Shown: piece after piece, positions 8,457 through 17,251 of the stretch
Numbering within the stretch: the first letter of the stretch is position 1
Layout of the letters: each line of letters begins with the position of its first letter
DNA from: Indioceanicola profundi
Lineage (GTDB): Bacteria > Pseudomonadota > Alphaproteobacteria > Azospirillales > Azospirillaceae
Reading direction: 5' to 3'
Assembly (NCBI RefSeq): GCF_003568845.1
Contig: NZ_CP030126.1
Span: forward strand, 895,001 to 959,000
Length of the DNA stretch: 64,000 bases
The notes under the pieces: model-generated
Databases searched by the model: none
Told to the model about the DNA's origin: nothing
The model's input: the letters and a program-made list of their open reading frames with translations, nothing else
Position numbers and translations under genes: made by a program

Positions 8457-10147
8457 TTATGCGCCCTGGATGCGAACGGACTGGTTTTCCCGGACCTGGA
8501 TGATTTTCTGCTTCTGGATGTGCCCGGCGACCAGATCCCAGATCGCGGGGCCTTCCGTGCCCTCGTTCACGCTGGCCCAGCCGGCGACAACGTAATTGCG
8601 GGACGCATCCACCGGCTGGCCCGTCTTCAGCATGGTCATGCCGCTAATCCGGCTGCCGATCGGCTTCGAGATGTCGATGCTGTAGCCCATCCCGCCGACA
8701 CGCACCATATCGCCGCCCTGCTGGTAATAGGGGTCGGGATTGAACAGGTTGTCGGCCACGTCCTCCAGGATGTCCTTGATCTGCTGACCGCTCATCTCGT
8801 TCCGGTAGGCGGCGGGGTAGGTGATGGCGGTCTGGTTCCAGACATCCTCCATGGTGATGGGGGTGTCCGGCAGCAGGGAGCTGCCCCAGCGGAAGCCGGG
8901 CGACAGCGCAATCTCCGCATCCCGCTCCGCCAACAGGGCGTCGCAGATCAGGTCGTCCCAGGTGCCGTTGAAGTTGCCGCGGCGGTACAGCAGCCCGTCG
9001 GCGGCGCCCAGCACCCTGGCATACTGTTCCTCGAAGGGCTGGCGCAGCTCCCGGACCAGGGAGATCATCTCCGGGTCCGGCGCGATGGCATCCGCGAAGA
9101 CCGGAATCAGACGGTACTCGAACCCTTTCACCTCGCCGCCCGGACATCCAGGTCCAGGCGGGACAGGTACTTGCCATGGCTGCCCGACGCGATCAGCAGC
9201 GTCTTCCCCTCCCGCACCGCGACGGGCAGGGCGTCATGGGTATGGGCGGTCAGGATGACGTCGATTCCCTCCACCCGGCTCGCCAGCTTGCGGTCCACGT
9301 CGAAGCCGTTGTGGGACAGCAGCACGACAAGCTCCGCCCCGGCGGCGCGGGCCTTCTCCACCCGCTCCCGCACCAGCTCCTCCCGGATGCCGAAGGACCA
9401 TTCCGGGATCATCCAGCGCGGGTTTGCGACGGGGGTATAGGGGAAGGCCTGGCCGATCACGGCGATCTTCACGCCGCCGCGCTCGAAACTCGCCGTGCCC
9501 TCGAAGACATCCTCCTCCCACTCCGTATCGCGGACGTTACCGCACAGGAAGGGGCAACCCAGCTCCTCCGCCAGCTCCGGCACGCGGTCGGCGCCATAGG
9601 TGAATTCCCAATGGCCTGTACTGGCCTCCACGCCCAGCGCCTTCAGCGCCCGGGCCATGTCGCCGCCCCGGGTCTGGAGCGCACCCCAGGAGCCCTGCAG
9701 GCTGTCGCCGCCATCCAGCAGCAGCACCTTGTCCCCACGCTCCGCCCGGATTGCCTTGACCAGCGTGGCCAGCCGGTCCAACCCGCCGACCTTTCCGTAG
9801 TGGCGGGCAAGCTGAACGAAATCCTCGGAGGTGAGGGCATAGGCTTCCGGGCTGCCGGCCTTGATCTCGAACTTCTCCAGGAAATCCCGCCCGGTGAGAT
9901 GGGGCGGCAGGCCCGCCGCCTCGCCGACTCCGAGATTGACTGCCGGCTCCCGGAAATAGAGCGGGTTCAACTGGCCGTGAATGTCGGTGACATGCAGCAG
10001 GGTGACATTGCCCAGGGCCGGAAACCGCAGCAGCCCGTCCTGCGTGATGGCGCCCGCGGCCGCGGCGCGGGCCAGACCGCCCGCACCGGTGCCCATCAGG
10101 GTCGCCGCGGCGGCCGCCACCTGCAGGAAGTCGCGTCGGTTCAGCAT
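8457..10147 (-). pseudogene. soxB: Thiosulfohydrolase SoxB, reading frame broken by a one-base loss
   Basis: Two abutting frames together make a full SoxB. The 5' part (10147-9128) gives 339 residues: Tat signal with NRRDFLQ, metallophosphoesterase motifs LLHVTDIHGQL, LLDGGDSLQGS, GHWEFTYG, LSHNGFDVD and LTAHTHDALP. The 3' part (9131-8457) begins KGFEYRLIPVFADAIAPDPEM, the usual C-terminal substrate domain, without a gap in homology. Adding one C to the CCC run at 9139-9141 (plus strand) restores DVRGGEVKGFEYRL and a single 563-residue protein, the normal SoxB length. SoxB hydrolyses the terminal sulfate from SoxY-bound S-sulfocysteine in the periplasm. Either a real pseudogene or a base-calling error; a GTG overlapping the TGA (GTGA, 9131-9128) could in theory let the second half be translated. 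Confidence 0.9.
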
Positions 10148-10250
10148 GAAGGGTCCAGCAGAAGGTAAGTGGGCGGGAAAGGGCGGCCAGTGCTCTTAAG
10201 CCCCCCCTTCCGCCGGGATGACGGCTCCGGTGGAACAGCCGTCAATGTAC

Positions 10251-10571
10251 TCAGCCGACGGTGATGTCGGCCGTTTCCTTGGTCACGGTGCCGTCATCGT
10301 CGGTCCAGGTGAACTCGAATGTCCCGCTCTCCTCCACCTTGGTGAAAAAGGAGATATAGGGATTGGCCGAGATGCCGGGATGGAGGGTCGCGTTCAGGAC
10401 TTCCTTCCCGTTGAAGGTGGCCGTCATCTTGTTGAGGATCTTGCGCGGGATCACGTTGCCGGCGCTGTCCTTGCGCTGGCCGCTTTCCATGGCGTGGTTC
10501 ACCAGCGTCTTGATCTCGATGACCTCGCCCTTCTTGGCCGAGGACGGCAGGCGAATGCGTGCTTTTGCCAT
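10251..10571 (-). CDS. soxZ: Sulfur carrier complex subunit SoxZ
   Basis: 106 residues, normal SoxZ length, no signal peptide (SoxZ is exported with SoxY). Recognisable blocks: KGEVIEIKTLVNHAMESGQR, GNVIPRKILNKM, LHPGISANPYISFFTKV and the Ig-like C terminus. SoxZ pairs with SoxY to form the periplasmic carrier to which thiosulfate is attached. Ribosome site GAGGAACAG precedes the ATG; the gene starts 20 bases after soxY ends, in one operon running soxXA-soxY-soxZ-soxB. Confidence 0.95.
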   Translation of the reverse strand: MAKARIRLPSSAKKGEVIEIKTLVNHAMESGQRKDSAGNVIPRKILNKMTATFNGKEVLNATLHPGISANPYISFFTKVEESGTFEFTWTDDDGTVTKETADITVG

Positions 10572-10591
10572 TGTCTGTTCCTCCTACCCGC

Positions 10592-11068
10592 TCAGCCGCC
10601 GCAGCCGCCGATGGTGACCTTGACTTCGGTCTTCGCCATCCAGGCGGACCCGTCGCTCATCTCCGCCACGGCCCAGATGTTCTGGGTCTTGGCCATGCGC
10701 ATGCGGGTGGAAATTTCGGCCTTGCCGGCCTGGGGCGTGAAGCCGAAGGTGGCGACCGCCGGTTCCGGATTGCCGTCGGCCAGGATGTGCACGGCCTTCA
10801 CATAGTCCTTTTCCGTCATCGGGCTTTCGACCGACACGGTCAGGGGCACGGTGTTCCCGTTCTCCGCGATCTGCGGCATGGTCAGGGTGACCCGGCCTTC
10901 CTTGGCCGTCTTGCCGCCGATCAACTTGCCCATCACCTCCGCCGTCTTCTCCGGCGTGGCATGGGCCGGGCGCAGCGTCAGGACGACGGTGCCGGCGGCG
11001 GCCATCGCTGCGGCTCCCCGCAGCACGTCCCGGCGCCCGAGCGTTCGCGCTGTGCTCAACTGGTTCAT
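10592..11068 (-). CDS. soxY: Thiosulfate oxidation carrier protein SoxY
   Basis: 158 residues. Twin-arginine signal with GRRDVLRG and a hydrophobic stretch, an Ig-like domain, and the diagnostic C terminus GGCGG whose Cys is the swinging-arm attachment site for sulfur intermediates. SoxY forms the SoxYZ carrier in the periplasm: SoxXA loads thiosulfate onto this Cys and SoxB releases sulfate. Ribosome site GAGGAGAG lies upstream of the ATG. It follows soxXA by 60 bases. Confidence 0.95.
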   Translation of the reverse strand: MNQLSTARTLGRRDVLRGAAAMAAAGTVVLTLRPAHATPEKTAEVMGKLIGGKTAKEGRVTLTMPQIAENGNTVPLTVSVESPMTEKDYVKAVHILADGNPEPAVATFGFTPQAGKAEISTRMRMAKTQNIWAVAEMSDGSAWMAKTEVKVTIGGCGG

Positions 11069-11128
11069 GGTCCAACTCTCCTCTGTCGGGCGGCGGGGCT
11101 GGCCCGCCGCGGGACGTTCATTCCAGAC

Positions 11129-12421
11129 CTAGTGCCGGATGCCCGGCGATTCCATGGGCAGCCCGTTGCTGGCTGCTGTGACGTAGAGTTCTAGGTCCGC
11201 ATATTCCTTGGCGTCGGGCGGTAGCTCATCGGCGCGGACCTGGATGTTGCACCATTGCAGGCGCTTGCGGATGTCCCAGATCTCGTTCCGGCTGGTGCGC
11301 CAGGTCGGGAAGTGCGGAATCTGCCCGGCGGTCTCACCCAGATACTGGCCGCGAATCCACTTGTTGGCGCCCTTGTCCGGGCTGTGGCAGTCCACGCAGG
11401 CGAAATTCAACTGGCCGACCTTGGTGTTCACCATCTTCGTCGCGCGCTCCATGGCCGCCTTCGGACCCAGGCTCGACACGTCGACCTTGATCGGCATGCC
11501 GTTGGAGAGCGACCGCAGATAGATGGACATATGCAGGTTCTCGCTGGTCTGCATGATCCAGTCCGCGCCGGTCGTGGCCTTGGCATGCCGGGCCACGAAT
11601 TCCTCCACCCCGATCATCTTGTCCATGCCCTTGTGGTACTTGGGCATGGTCACGGCCCAGCCCTTCAGGGCATCGGGATTGGCGTGGCAGCTCGCACAGG
11701 ATTTGCCGTTCGGCCCATCCATGGCGAACAGCTCGGGCCCCGTATCGAACGCCTCCGCCGCCGGGTTCACGAACGGGTCGGTCCAGTCGCGGTCCTCGAC
11801 GGGCAGGGGGCGCTTTGACGGGTCGTCCAGCTCGTTCTTGAAGGTGGCCGGCGTCTTCAGCGTCTTCAGGAAGGCCACCATGTCGGCGACCTCCTGCTCC
11901 GAATAGAAGCCGTGCGCACCCCAGGGCGGCATCACGGACTCGGGGTTGTAGGCGCGCGGGTCCCAGATGTAGTTGAACAGATACTCCTCATCCGGGTTGG
12001 TGGCCCCGATCTGGGACAGGTCCACGCCGACATTGCCCGGCAGTTCCGCAGTCTCCGGCCCCATCACATGGCAGGCAAGGCAGCCGCCGCCGCGGGAGCG
12101 GTCGAAGGCCAGCTTCTTGCCATTGGCGGCATCGCCGTTCAGCGGCGCATCGATCTCTTTCACCGGGCCGGCGGGCGGGGCGGGGGTGCGGCTGGTATCC
12201 GCCAGGGTGTTGTACTTATCCCAACTGTTGTTGGTCCAACCCTTGTAGCGCGTCCAGGGGGCCTGGGCGGCCGAGCCCTCCGTCACCATGGGAACCTCGC
12301 CGAGGTCCTTGGCCACGGCCGAACCCGCCAGCCCGACCGGGCCAAGGGCGAGAAGGGTGACGGCCGACGCCTGCAGCGCCTTTCGGAACGCCACGCCAAT
12401 CGAGCGCGTATGTGGGTGCAT
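11129..12421 (-). CDS. soxXA: Fused SoxX-SoxA c-type cytochrome (one polypeptide)
   Basis: 430 residues. Sec signal peptide (about 1-37, LAGSAVAKD). The N-terminal half is SoxX: GGGCLACH haem site (114-118), GNVGVDLSQIG, and the distal Met region NPESVMPPWG (Met164). After a proline-rich linker (about 190-215) comes a complete diheme SoxA: CASCH (242-246), CVDCH (342-346), IRGQYLGETAGQIPHFPTWR and the active-site Cys391 in WCNIQVRA with the family ending ADLELYVTAASNG. SoxXA joins thiosulfate oxidatively to SoxY Cys. X and A are usually two proteins from separate genes; here one uninterrupted frame holds both. The ATG at 12421 has a GGAAGG site 6 bases upstream; the longer in-frame start at 12496 would put 25 residues ahead of the signal peptide. 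Confidence 0.9.
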   Translation of the reverse strand: MHPHTRSIGVAFRKALQASAVTLLALGPVGLAGSAVAKDLGEVPMVTEGSAAQAPWTRYKGWTNNSWDKYNTLADTSRTPAPPAGPVKEIDAPLNGDAANGKKLAFDRSRGGGCLACHVMGPETAELPGNVGVDLSQIGATNPDEEYLFNYIWDPRAYNPESVMPPWGAHGFYSEQEVADMVAFLKTLKTPATFKNELDDPSKRPLPVEDRDWTDPFVNPAAEAFDTGPELFAMDGPNGKSCASCHANPDALKGWAVTMPKYHKGMDKMIGVEEFVARHAKATTGADWIMQTSENLHMSIYLRSLSNGMPIKVDVSSLGPKAAMERATKMVNTKVGQLNFACVDCHSPDKGANKWIRGQYLGETAGQIPHFPTWRTSRNEIWDIRKRLQWCNIQVRADELPPDAKEYADLELYVTAASNGLPMESPGIRH

Positions 12422-12651
12422 GGACGCCTTCCAAACCTGCAACCCCGGCGCGGCACCGTAGCCAGGGGGAAAATCACCTTCGGCCGCATTCCACACCTGT
12501 GCCCGTGCGGTTCCAAGCCAGCCAAGACTGCCACTTTAGAACAGCCCTCGGCCCGTGCTCAATGCGAAAACTACAACGCGCCGGTGGATTTATCGCATGC
12601 CGCAGCTTATTCTACACATCGGTGCAGTATTATTTACCAGCGCCCGGCGCA

Positions 12652-15096
12652 TCAACGCCGGCCCGGCTTCCACCGGCGGAGCAGCAGCGCGTTCGTCACC
12701 ACGCTGACGCTGGAAAAGGCCATCGCCGCACCGGCCAGCACCGGCGAGAGCAGGCCCAGGGCGGCCAGCGGAATGCCCAGCGCATTGTAGACGAAGGCCC
12801 AGAACAGGTTCTGCCGGATCTTCGCATAGGTGCGGCGGGAGATGGCGAGCGCATCCGGCACCAGCGCCGGATCGCCCCGCATCAGGGTGATGCCGGCCGC
12901 ATGCATGGCCACGTCCGTACCGCTGCCCATGGCAAGGCCGACATGGGCGGCTGCAAGCGCCGGGGCGTCGTTGACGCCGTCGCCCACCATGCCGACCGTG
13001 CGCCCCTCCGCCTTCAGCCGCTCCACCGTCGCCGCCTTGTCCTCCGGCAGCACCTCCGCGATCACCTCCGCGATGCCCAGCGTGCGGGCGGCGGCGGCGG
13101 CGCTGCCCTTGTTGTCGCCGGTCAGCAGCACCGTGCGGATGCCGTCGGCGTTCAGGCGCGCCACCGCCTCCGCGGCTCCCGCCTTCACCGCGTCGCCGAA
13201 TCCCATCAGGCCCAGCAGCCGGTTGCTCCCGGCTTCCGCCAGCCAGGAGACGGTACGGCCATCGGCGGCCAGCCTGTCGGCCTCGGCCCGTAACGGCGAC
13301 AGCTCGACGCCCATCTCCTCCATCAGCCGGGTGCTGCCGAGACGCAGTTCACGGCCATCCACCAAAGCGGAAACGCCGCGGCCGGGAAGCGCCTTCAGGT
13401 CGGTGGCGGACGGCAGGGCGACGCCTTCCGCGCTTGCGGTGCGGCGCACGGCGTCGGCCAGCGGATGCTCGCTGCCGGACTGGACGGCGCCGGCGAGGCG
13501 CAGAAGCTCCGCCCGCTCCAGCCCGGGGGCGGGGAGCAGGGCGACCAGGGAGGGCTTGCCTTCCGTCAGGGTGCCGGTCTTGTCGAAGACGATGGTGTCC
13601 ACCGCCTGCGCCCGTTCCAGCGCCTCCGCATCCTTGATCAGCACGCCGGCCCGCGCGGCCACGCCGGTGCCGGCCATGATGGCGGTGGGGGTGGCAAGGC
13701 CAAGGGCGCAGGGGCAGGCGATGACCAGCACGCTGACGGCGGCCACGATGGCGAACTCCGCCGTCGCCCCGGCCATCAACCAGCCCAGCAGGGTCAGGGC
13801 GGCGATGCCCAGGACCACCGGCACGAACACCGCGCTGACCCGGTCCACCAGCCGCTGAAGCGGGGCCTTGGCGGCCTGGGCGCTTTCCACCAGCCGGATG
13901 ATGCGGGACAGCATCGTCTCCGCCCCGATGGCGGTGGTCTCCACCACCAGCCGGCCCTCGCCATTGACGGCACCGCCGGCCACCTTGGAACCGGCCTCCT
14001 TCGCCACCGGCAGGCTCTCGCCGGTCAGCATGCTTTCATCCACATGGGAGGCTCCCTCCACGACGGCTCCGTCCACGGGAATGCGCTCACCGGGGCGGAT
14101 CAGCACGCGGTCGCCGATGCGGACCTCGCCCACGGGCACCTCCACCTCCGCCCCGCCGCGCAGGATGCGGGCCCGGTCGGGCCGGAGGGCCGCCAGGGCG
14201 CGGATGGCGGCCGTGGTCTGCCGCTTGGCCCGCCCCTCCAGATACTTGCCCAGCAGCACCAGCGTGATGACGACGGCGGAGGCCTCGTAATAGAGGTGGG
14301 GCAGCATGGCGCCGGGGCTGGGCAGGGTGGCCGCCAGCTCCCAGGTGGACAGGCCCCAGGCCGCACTGGTGCCGATGGCGACCAGCAGGTCCATGTTGCC
14401 GGCCCCCGCGCGCACCGCCTTCCAGCCGGCCACATAGAAGCGCCAGCCCAGCCAGAACTGCACCGGTGTCGCCAGCAGGAACTGCAGCCAGCCCGGCGGC
14501 ATGACATGGATGCCCACGGCCTGCAGCAGCATGGGCAGGGCCAGCGGGGCGGTCAGCAGGGCGGCAAGGATGACATGGTTCCGCTCCGCCGTGACACGGC
14601 GCCGGTCCTCCGCATCCTCGGACGCGTCGGCATCGGGTGCGACCGGGGCCGCTTCGTAGCCGGCCTTCTCCACCGCGCGGATCAGGGCGTCCGGATCGGT
14701 GCCGAGCATTGTGACCGTGGCGGTCTCGGTTGCGAGATTCACCTGCGCGTCCAGCACGCCGGGAACCCTTTTCAGGGCCTTTTCCACCCGGCCCACGCAG
14801 GAGGTGCAGGTCATGCCGCGCACCTTCAGCTCGACCATGCTGTTTACCGGCGTGTAGCCGGCCTTGGTCACGGCGGCCGCCAGACCGGCGGGATCGGCCT
14901 GCGACCGTTCGACGGCGACGGAGGCATGTTCGGTCGCGATGTTCACCGCGGCCTCCGTCACGCCGGGAACCTTCCTCAGCGCCTTCTCCACCCGCCCGGC
15001 GCAGGAGGCGCAGGTCATTCCTTGGACCGCGAAGTCCAGTCGGACAGGATCGGGGGCCGCGTGTCTTACGGCGGTATCGGCGGGCATGGCGGACAT
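12652..15096 (-). CDS. copA: Copper-exporting P1B-type ATPase
   Basis: 814 residues. Two N-terminal heavy-metal domains with GMTCASC (about 26-32) and GMTCTSC (about 93-99), eight predicted membrane helices, TGES actuator loop, the CPC metal site (Cys461, Cys463), phosphorylated Asp505 in DKTGT, SEHPL and GDGVNDAP. This is the full set for Cu(+) export from the cytosol. ATG 15096 is favoured over 15129 because GGAGG sits 8 bases upstream. It lies on the same strand as, and 230 bases ahead of, soxXA; a regulatory tie is not evident, though copper and haem proteins in the periplasm often share neighbourhoods. No CueR-type regulator is adjacent. Confidence 0.93.
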   Translation of the reverse strand: MSAMPADTAVRHAAPDPVRLDFAVQGMTCASCAGRVEKALRKVPGVTEAAVNIATEHASVAVERSQADPAGLAAAVTKAGYTPVNSMVELKVRGMTCTSCVGRVEKALKRVPGVLDAQVNLATETATVTMLGTDPDALIRAVEKAGYEAAPVAPDADASEDAEDRRRVTAERNHVILAALLTAPLALPMLLQAVGIHVMPPGWLQFLLATPVQFWLGWRFYVAGWKAVRAGAGNMDLLVAIGTSAAWGLSTWELAATLPSPGAMLPHLYYEASAVVITLVLLGKYLEGRAKRQTTAAIRALAALRPDRARILRGGAEVEVPVGEVRIGDRVLIRPGERIPVDGAVVEGASHVDESMLTGESLPVAKEAGSKVAGGAVNGEGRLVVETTAIGAETMLSRIIRLVESAQAAKAPLQRLVDRVSAVFVPVVLGIAALTLLGWLMAGATAEFAIVAAVSVLVIACPCALGLATPTAIMAGTGVAARAGVLIKDAEALERAQAVDTIVFDKTGTLTEGKPSLVALLPAPGLERAELLRLAGAVQSGSEHPLADAVRRTASAEGVALPSATDLKALPGRGVSALVDGRELRLGSTRLMEEMGVELSPLRAEADRLAADGRTVSWLAEAGSNRLLGLMGFGDAVKAGAAEAVARLNADGIRTVLLTGDNKGSAAAAARTLGIAEVIAEVLPEDKAATVERLKAEGRTVGMVGDGVNDAPALAAAHVGLAMGSGTDVAMHAAGITLMRGDPALVPDALAISRRTYAKIRQNLFWAFVYNALGIPLAALGLLSPVLAGAAMAFSSVSVVTNALLLRRWKPGRR

Positions 15097-15277
15097 GATC
15101 TCGTCCTCCGGGCTTGAGGCTGTTTCCACTGCCCATGACAGATGGGGCTTCCAGCAACTGGAAGGTCAAGGGGGTAAACTGCCGGGCGACCCGGCGCGTT
15201 GCGCTGGATCAGTTCCCATGGCCGGGATCATCCCGACACGCTATAAGCGGCACCTGTCCCGCCCTGCAGGTTCCCCG

Positions 15278-15979
15278 ATGCCCTATACCGCGGAGGAGAT
15301 GCGCGCCCGCATCCTCCACCTCGATCCCGAGACGATGATCTTCGACAAGCCGCCCGGCCTGCCGGTTCATTTCGGTACCAAAACGGTCGAGCATCTGGAG
15401 GAATATCTGCCCCTGATCGCCTTCGACAGCCCGGAACCGCCGCGGCTGGCCCACCGGCTGGACAAGGATACCAGCGGCTGCCTGGTGCTGGCGCGCAGTG
15501 CCGCGGCCGCCAACCGGCTGGGGCATCTGTTCATGCGCGGGTTGGTGGACAAGACCTACTGGGCGGTGGTGGTGGGGCGTCCGGCGGGGCGGGAGGGCCA
15601 GATCGACATGCCGCTGCTGAAGGTCACCATCCCCGGCTGCTCCAAGGTCGTGGTGACGCCGGAGGGCAAGCCCTCCCTCACCGACTGGCGGCTGATGGGC
15701 ACGGATGGCAGGCTGTCCTGGCTGGAGCTGAAGCCGCGGACGGGGCGCATGCACCAGATCCGAGCGCATTGCGCCTATGCCGGCTTCCCGATCCTGGGCG
15801 ATCCGATCTACGGGCCGGAGCAGCCGCCGCCCGTGCCGCTGCATCTGCTGGCGCGTGAGGTCAGCCTGCCAGACGGCCCGCCCGGCACCCCGCCGGTAAA
15901 CGCAAAAGCCCCGCCGCCGCCGCATATGGCGGCAGCGCTGGCGGGGCTGGGATGGGAGACGCCGGGAACGCTCGAATAA
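15278..15979 (+). CDS. RluA-family RNA pseudouridine synthase
   Basis: 233 residues. The catalytic motif HRLDKDTSG with its Asp, the opening DKPPGLPVHFG, KTYWAVVVG and the conserved LKPRTGRMHQIRAH plus GDPIYG identify the RluA/RluC/RluD group. The protein has no S4 domain, so it is a short member. Substrate RNA (23S rRNA or tRNA) cannot be told. The upstream in-frame extension runs through the copA 5' region without a sensible start, so ATG 15278 is used. It stands divergent from copA. Confidence 0.85.
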   Translation: MPYTAEEMRARILHLDPETMIFDKPPGLPVHFGTKTVEHLEEYLPLIAFDSPEPPRLAHRLDKDTSGCLVLARSAAAANRLGHLFMRGLVDKTYWAVVVGRPAGREGQIDMPLLKVTIPGCSKVVVTPEGKPSLTDWRLMGTDGRLSWLELKPRTGRMHQIRAHCAYAGFPILGDPIYGPEQPPPVPLHLLAREVSLPDGPPGTPPVNAKAPPPPHMAAALAGLGWETPGTLE

Positions 15980-15996
15980 TGCCCGGCTGACCCCTG

Positions 15997-16356
15997 TTAC
16001 TTCGCGCGGGCCTTGCGGGCGGCGTAGCGCGCATCCCTGGCGGCCTTCTGCTCGGCCAGCAACGCTTCGGCCTTCGCTGCGCTGTCGGCCGCTTCGGCCG
16101 CGCGCGCTGCGGCTTCCGCCGCCTGGGCAGCTTCGAGGCGGGCGGCTTCGGCAGCCTGTGCCTCGGCACGGGCGATCCGCCGGGCCTTGGCCTCTTCCTC
16201 ACGCGCGGCGCGCTTGGCCTGGCGTTCGGCCTGACGCGCCAGCAGCGCCGGGTCGTCGGCGCGGGGCATGCTGCCGATGCGCTCCATCACGGCCTTGCGG
16301 GCCTGGGCGGCGGCGTTCAGACGGTCATTGAAATTCGAATTAGGCGCGTTCTTCAA
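15997..16356 (-). CDS. DUF6481-like alanine/arginine-rich small protein
   Basis: About 119 residues. After NFNDRLNAAAQARKAVMERI comes a long highly charged helical stretch rich in Ala, Arg and Glu, ending KARAK; this matches the short alphaproteobacterial DUF6481 family, known to me only as conserved and often beside cold-shock genes. No ATG fits: the TTG at 16356 has an AGGA site 11 bases upstream and gives the expected N terminus; an earlier in-frame TTG at 16443 would overlap the next small gene. Probably basic and cytosolic, nucleic-acid binding is a guess. It follows the 64-residue protein gene and cspA on the same strand. Confidence 0.6.
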   Translation of the reverse strand: MKNAPNSNFNDRLNAAAQARKAVMERIGSMPRADDPALLARQAERQAKRAAREEEAKARRIARAEAQAAEAARLEAAQAAEAAARAAEAADSAAKAEALLAEQKAARDARYAARKARAK

Positions 16357-16411
16357 GTCAGACAGTTTCCTGTTCGCGCGTCCTGCCAGCGCAGGCGCAG
16401 GTGGGGAGGCT

Positions 16412-16606
16412 TCAGCCTCGGTGCAGCTGGCTTTCGCGGACAACCCGCTCCTGGCCGCTGCCGGTGTTCTTGACCCGGTACTGGAGTTCCGTGCCTTCCG
16501 CGGGAAGCAGGCGTGTCACCTCGAACAGGTCCGAGCCCTTCTGATGTTCGAACCGGCCGGGCGTGAAAACCAGACTCTGTCCGACTTGGAACTTGTGCAT
16601 GTTCAT
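16412..16606 (-). CDS. Small conserved protein, 64 residues
   Basis: Starts MNMHKFQVGQSLVFTPGRFE and ends RVVRESQLHRG. The middle, EVTRLLPAEGTELQYRVKN, is a compact beta-rich pattern that I associate with a short conserved alphaproteobacterial protein of unknown function seen near cold-shock genes. It sits between cspA and the DUF6481-like gene on the same strand; the three may share a transcript although a strong terminator follows cspA. No catalytic residue is apparent. Confidence 0.6.
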   Translation of the reverse strand: MNMHKFQVGQSLVFTPGRFEHQKGSDLFEVTRLLPAEGTELQYRVKNTGSGQERVVRESQLHRG

Positions 16607-16659
16607 GACGGGCCTTTCGCTTGGGTGCGGTCATGGCGACCACTGTAGGCGGTGTTTCC

Positions 16660-16693
16660 CGGAACGAAACGGGGCGGCCAAGGCCGCCCCGTC
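16660..16693 (-). terminator. Rho-independent terminator of cspA
   Basis: Perfect inverted repeat ACGGGGCGGCC / GGCCGCCCCGT around an AA centre (16670-16692); read on the minus strand it is followed by TTTCGTT. It lies just past the cspA stop. Confidence 0.8.
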
Positions 16694-16721
16694 GGATCAG
16701 CACCAATAGGCGCCGATATAC

Positions 16722-16931
16722 TCAGACGGCGCGCAGATTCTCTGCGGCGGACTTGCCCCGGCGGGAGTCCATCACGGCGTCGAAGGAAACCTTCTGGCCT
16801 TCGCTCAGATTTCCCAGCCCGGCGCGCTCAACCGCGGAGATGTGGACGAACACGTCGGCCGATCCATCTTCCGGCTGAATGAAACCGAAGCCCTTGGTGG
16901 AATTGAAAAACTTTACAGTGCCGATTGTCAT
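16722..16931 (-). CDS. CspA-family cold-shock protein
   Basis: 69 residues, a single OB-fold cold-shock domain with both RNA-binding motifs: KGFGFI (RNP1) and VFVHIS (RNP2). The start [17 protein letters not shown] and the end [11 protein letters not shown] are typical. RNA chaperone in the cytosol. A ribosome site AGGGGAAAG precedes the ATG and a small hairpin (CTGGC/GCCAG, 16959-16974) lies in the leader, as often seen in cold-regulated csp mRNAs. A terminator follows. Confidence 0.95.
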   Translation of the reverse strand: MTIGTVKFFNSTKGFGFIQPEDGSADVFVHISAVERAGLGNLSEGQKVSFDAVMDSRRGKSAAENLRAV

Positions 16932-17251
16932 GGCGGCTTTCCCCTGAAGGAGGTGTTCCTGGCGATCCTGCCAGTCGCATCAAATCACGTCGGGAAAAGA
17001 ATCGGCGCCAGAGGGACCGAAAACATTTAGCCGTCAGCAGGTTCGACGGCAGGACATATAGTCCTTTTCTGCGGAATATTCAATCGTGTCGGCTCGGGAA
17101 TTTAGGAGGGGGCGTTCCGCAGCCGCCCCAACCCGTCCAGCCGTCGCACGGCACGGCCGTCCGCCCCGGCCGGGCAAATTCGTGGTGTCGGTTCCGCGGC
17201 ACGCCTGTTGAACAAGCAGAGGATTGTGCCAGCAGGAAAGGATGTCGGCGG
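16932..17251. promoter_or_regulatory. Divergent intergenic region between cspA and the Rieske-hemerythrin gene
   Basis: 320 bases. Holds the cspA leader with its small hairpin on the minus strand and, presumably, the promoter of the DUF2231-Rieske-hemerythrin gene on the plus strand. The AT-rich part at about 17040-17110 is the likeliest promoter area. No operator could be named. Confidence 0.4.

Noticed and set aside
9128-9131. SoxB as a deliberately split or programmed-frameshift gene
   Set aside because: No slippery heptamer is present and the homology continues without gap at a CCC run, so a simple one-base loss is the better reading; not entirely excluded.
12422-12496. Longer start for SoxXA at 12496
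   Set aside because: It would put 25 residues ahead of the signal peptide; ATG 12421 has a better ribosome site.
13465-15117. 550-codon plus-strand frame inside copA
   Set aside because: Antisense shadow of the copper ATPase; no domain, no start site.
14864-15277. Upstream extension of the pseudouridine synthase frame
   Set aside because: It runs through copA coding sequence; the family N terminus begins near ATG 15278.
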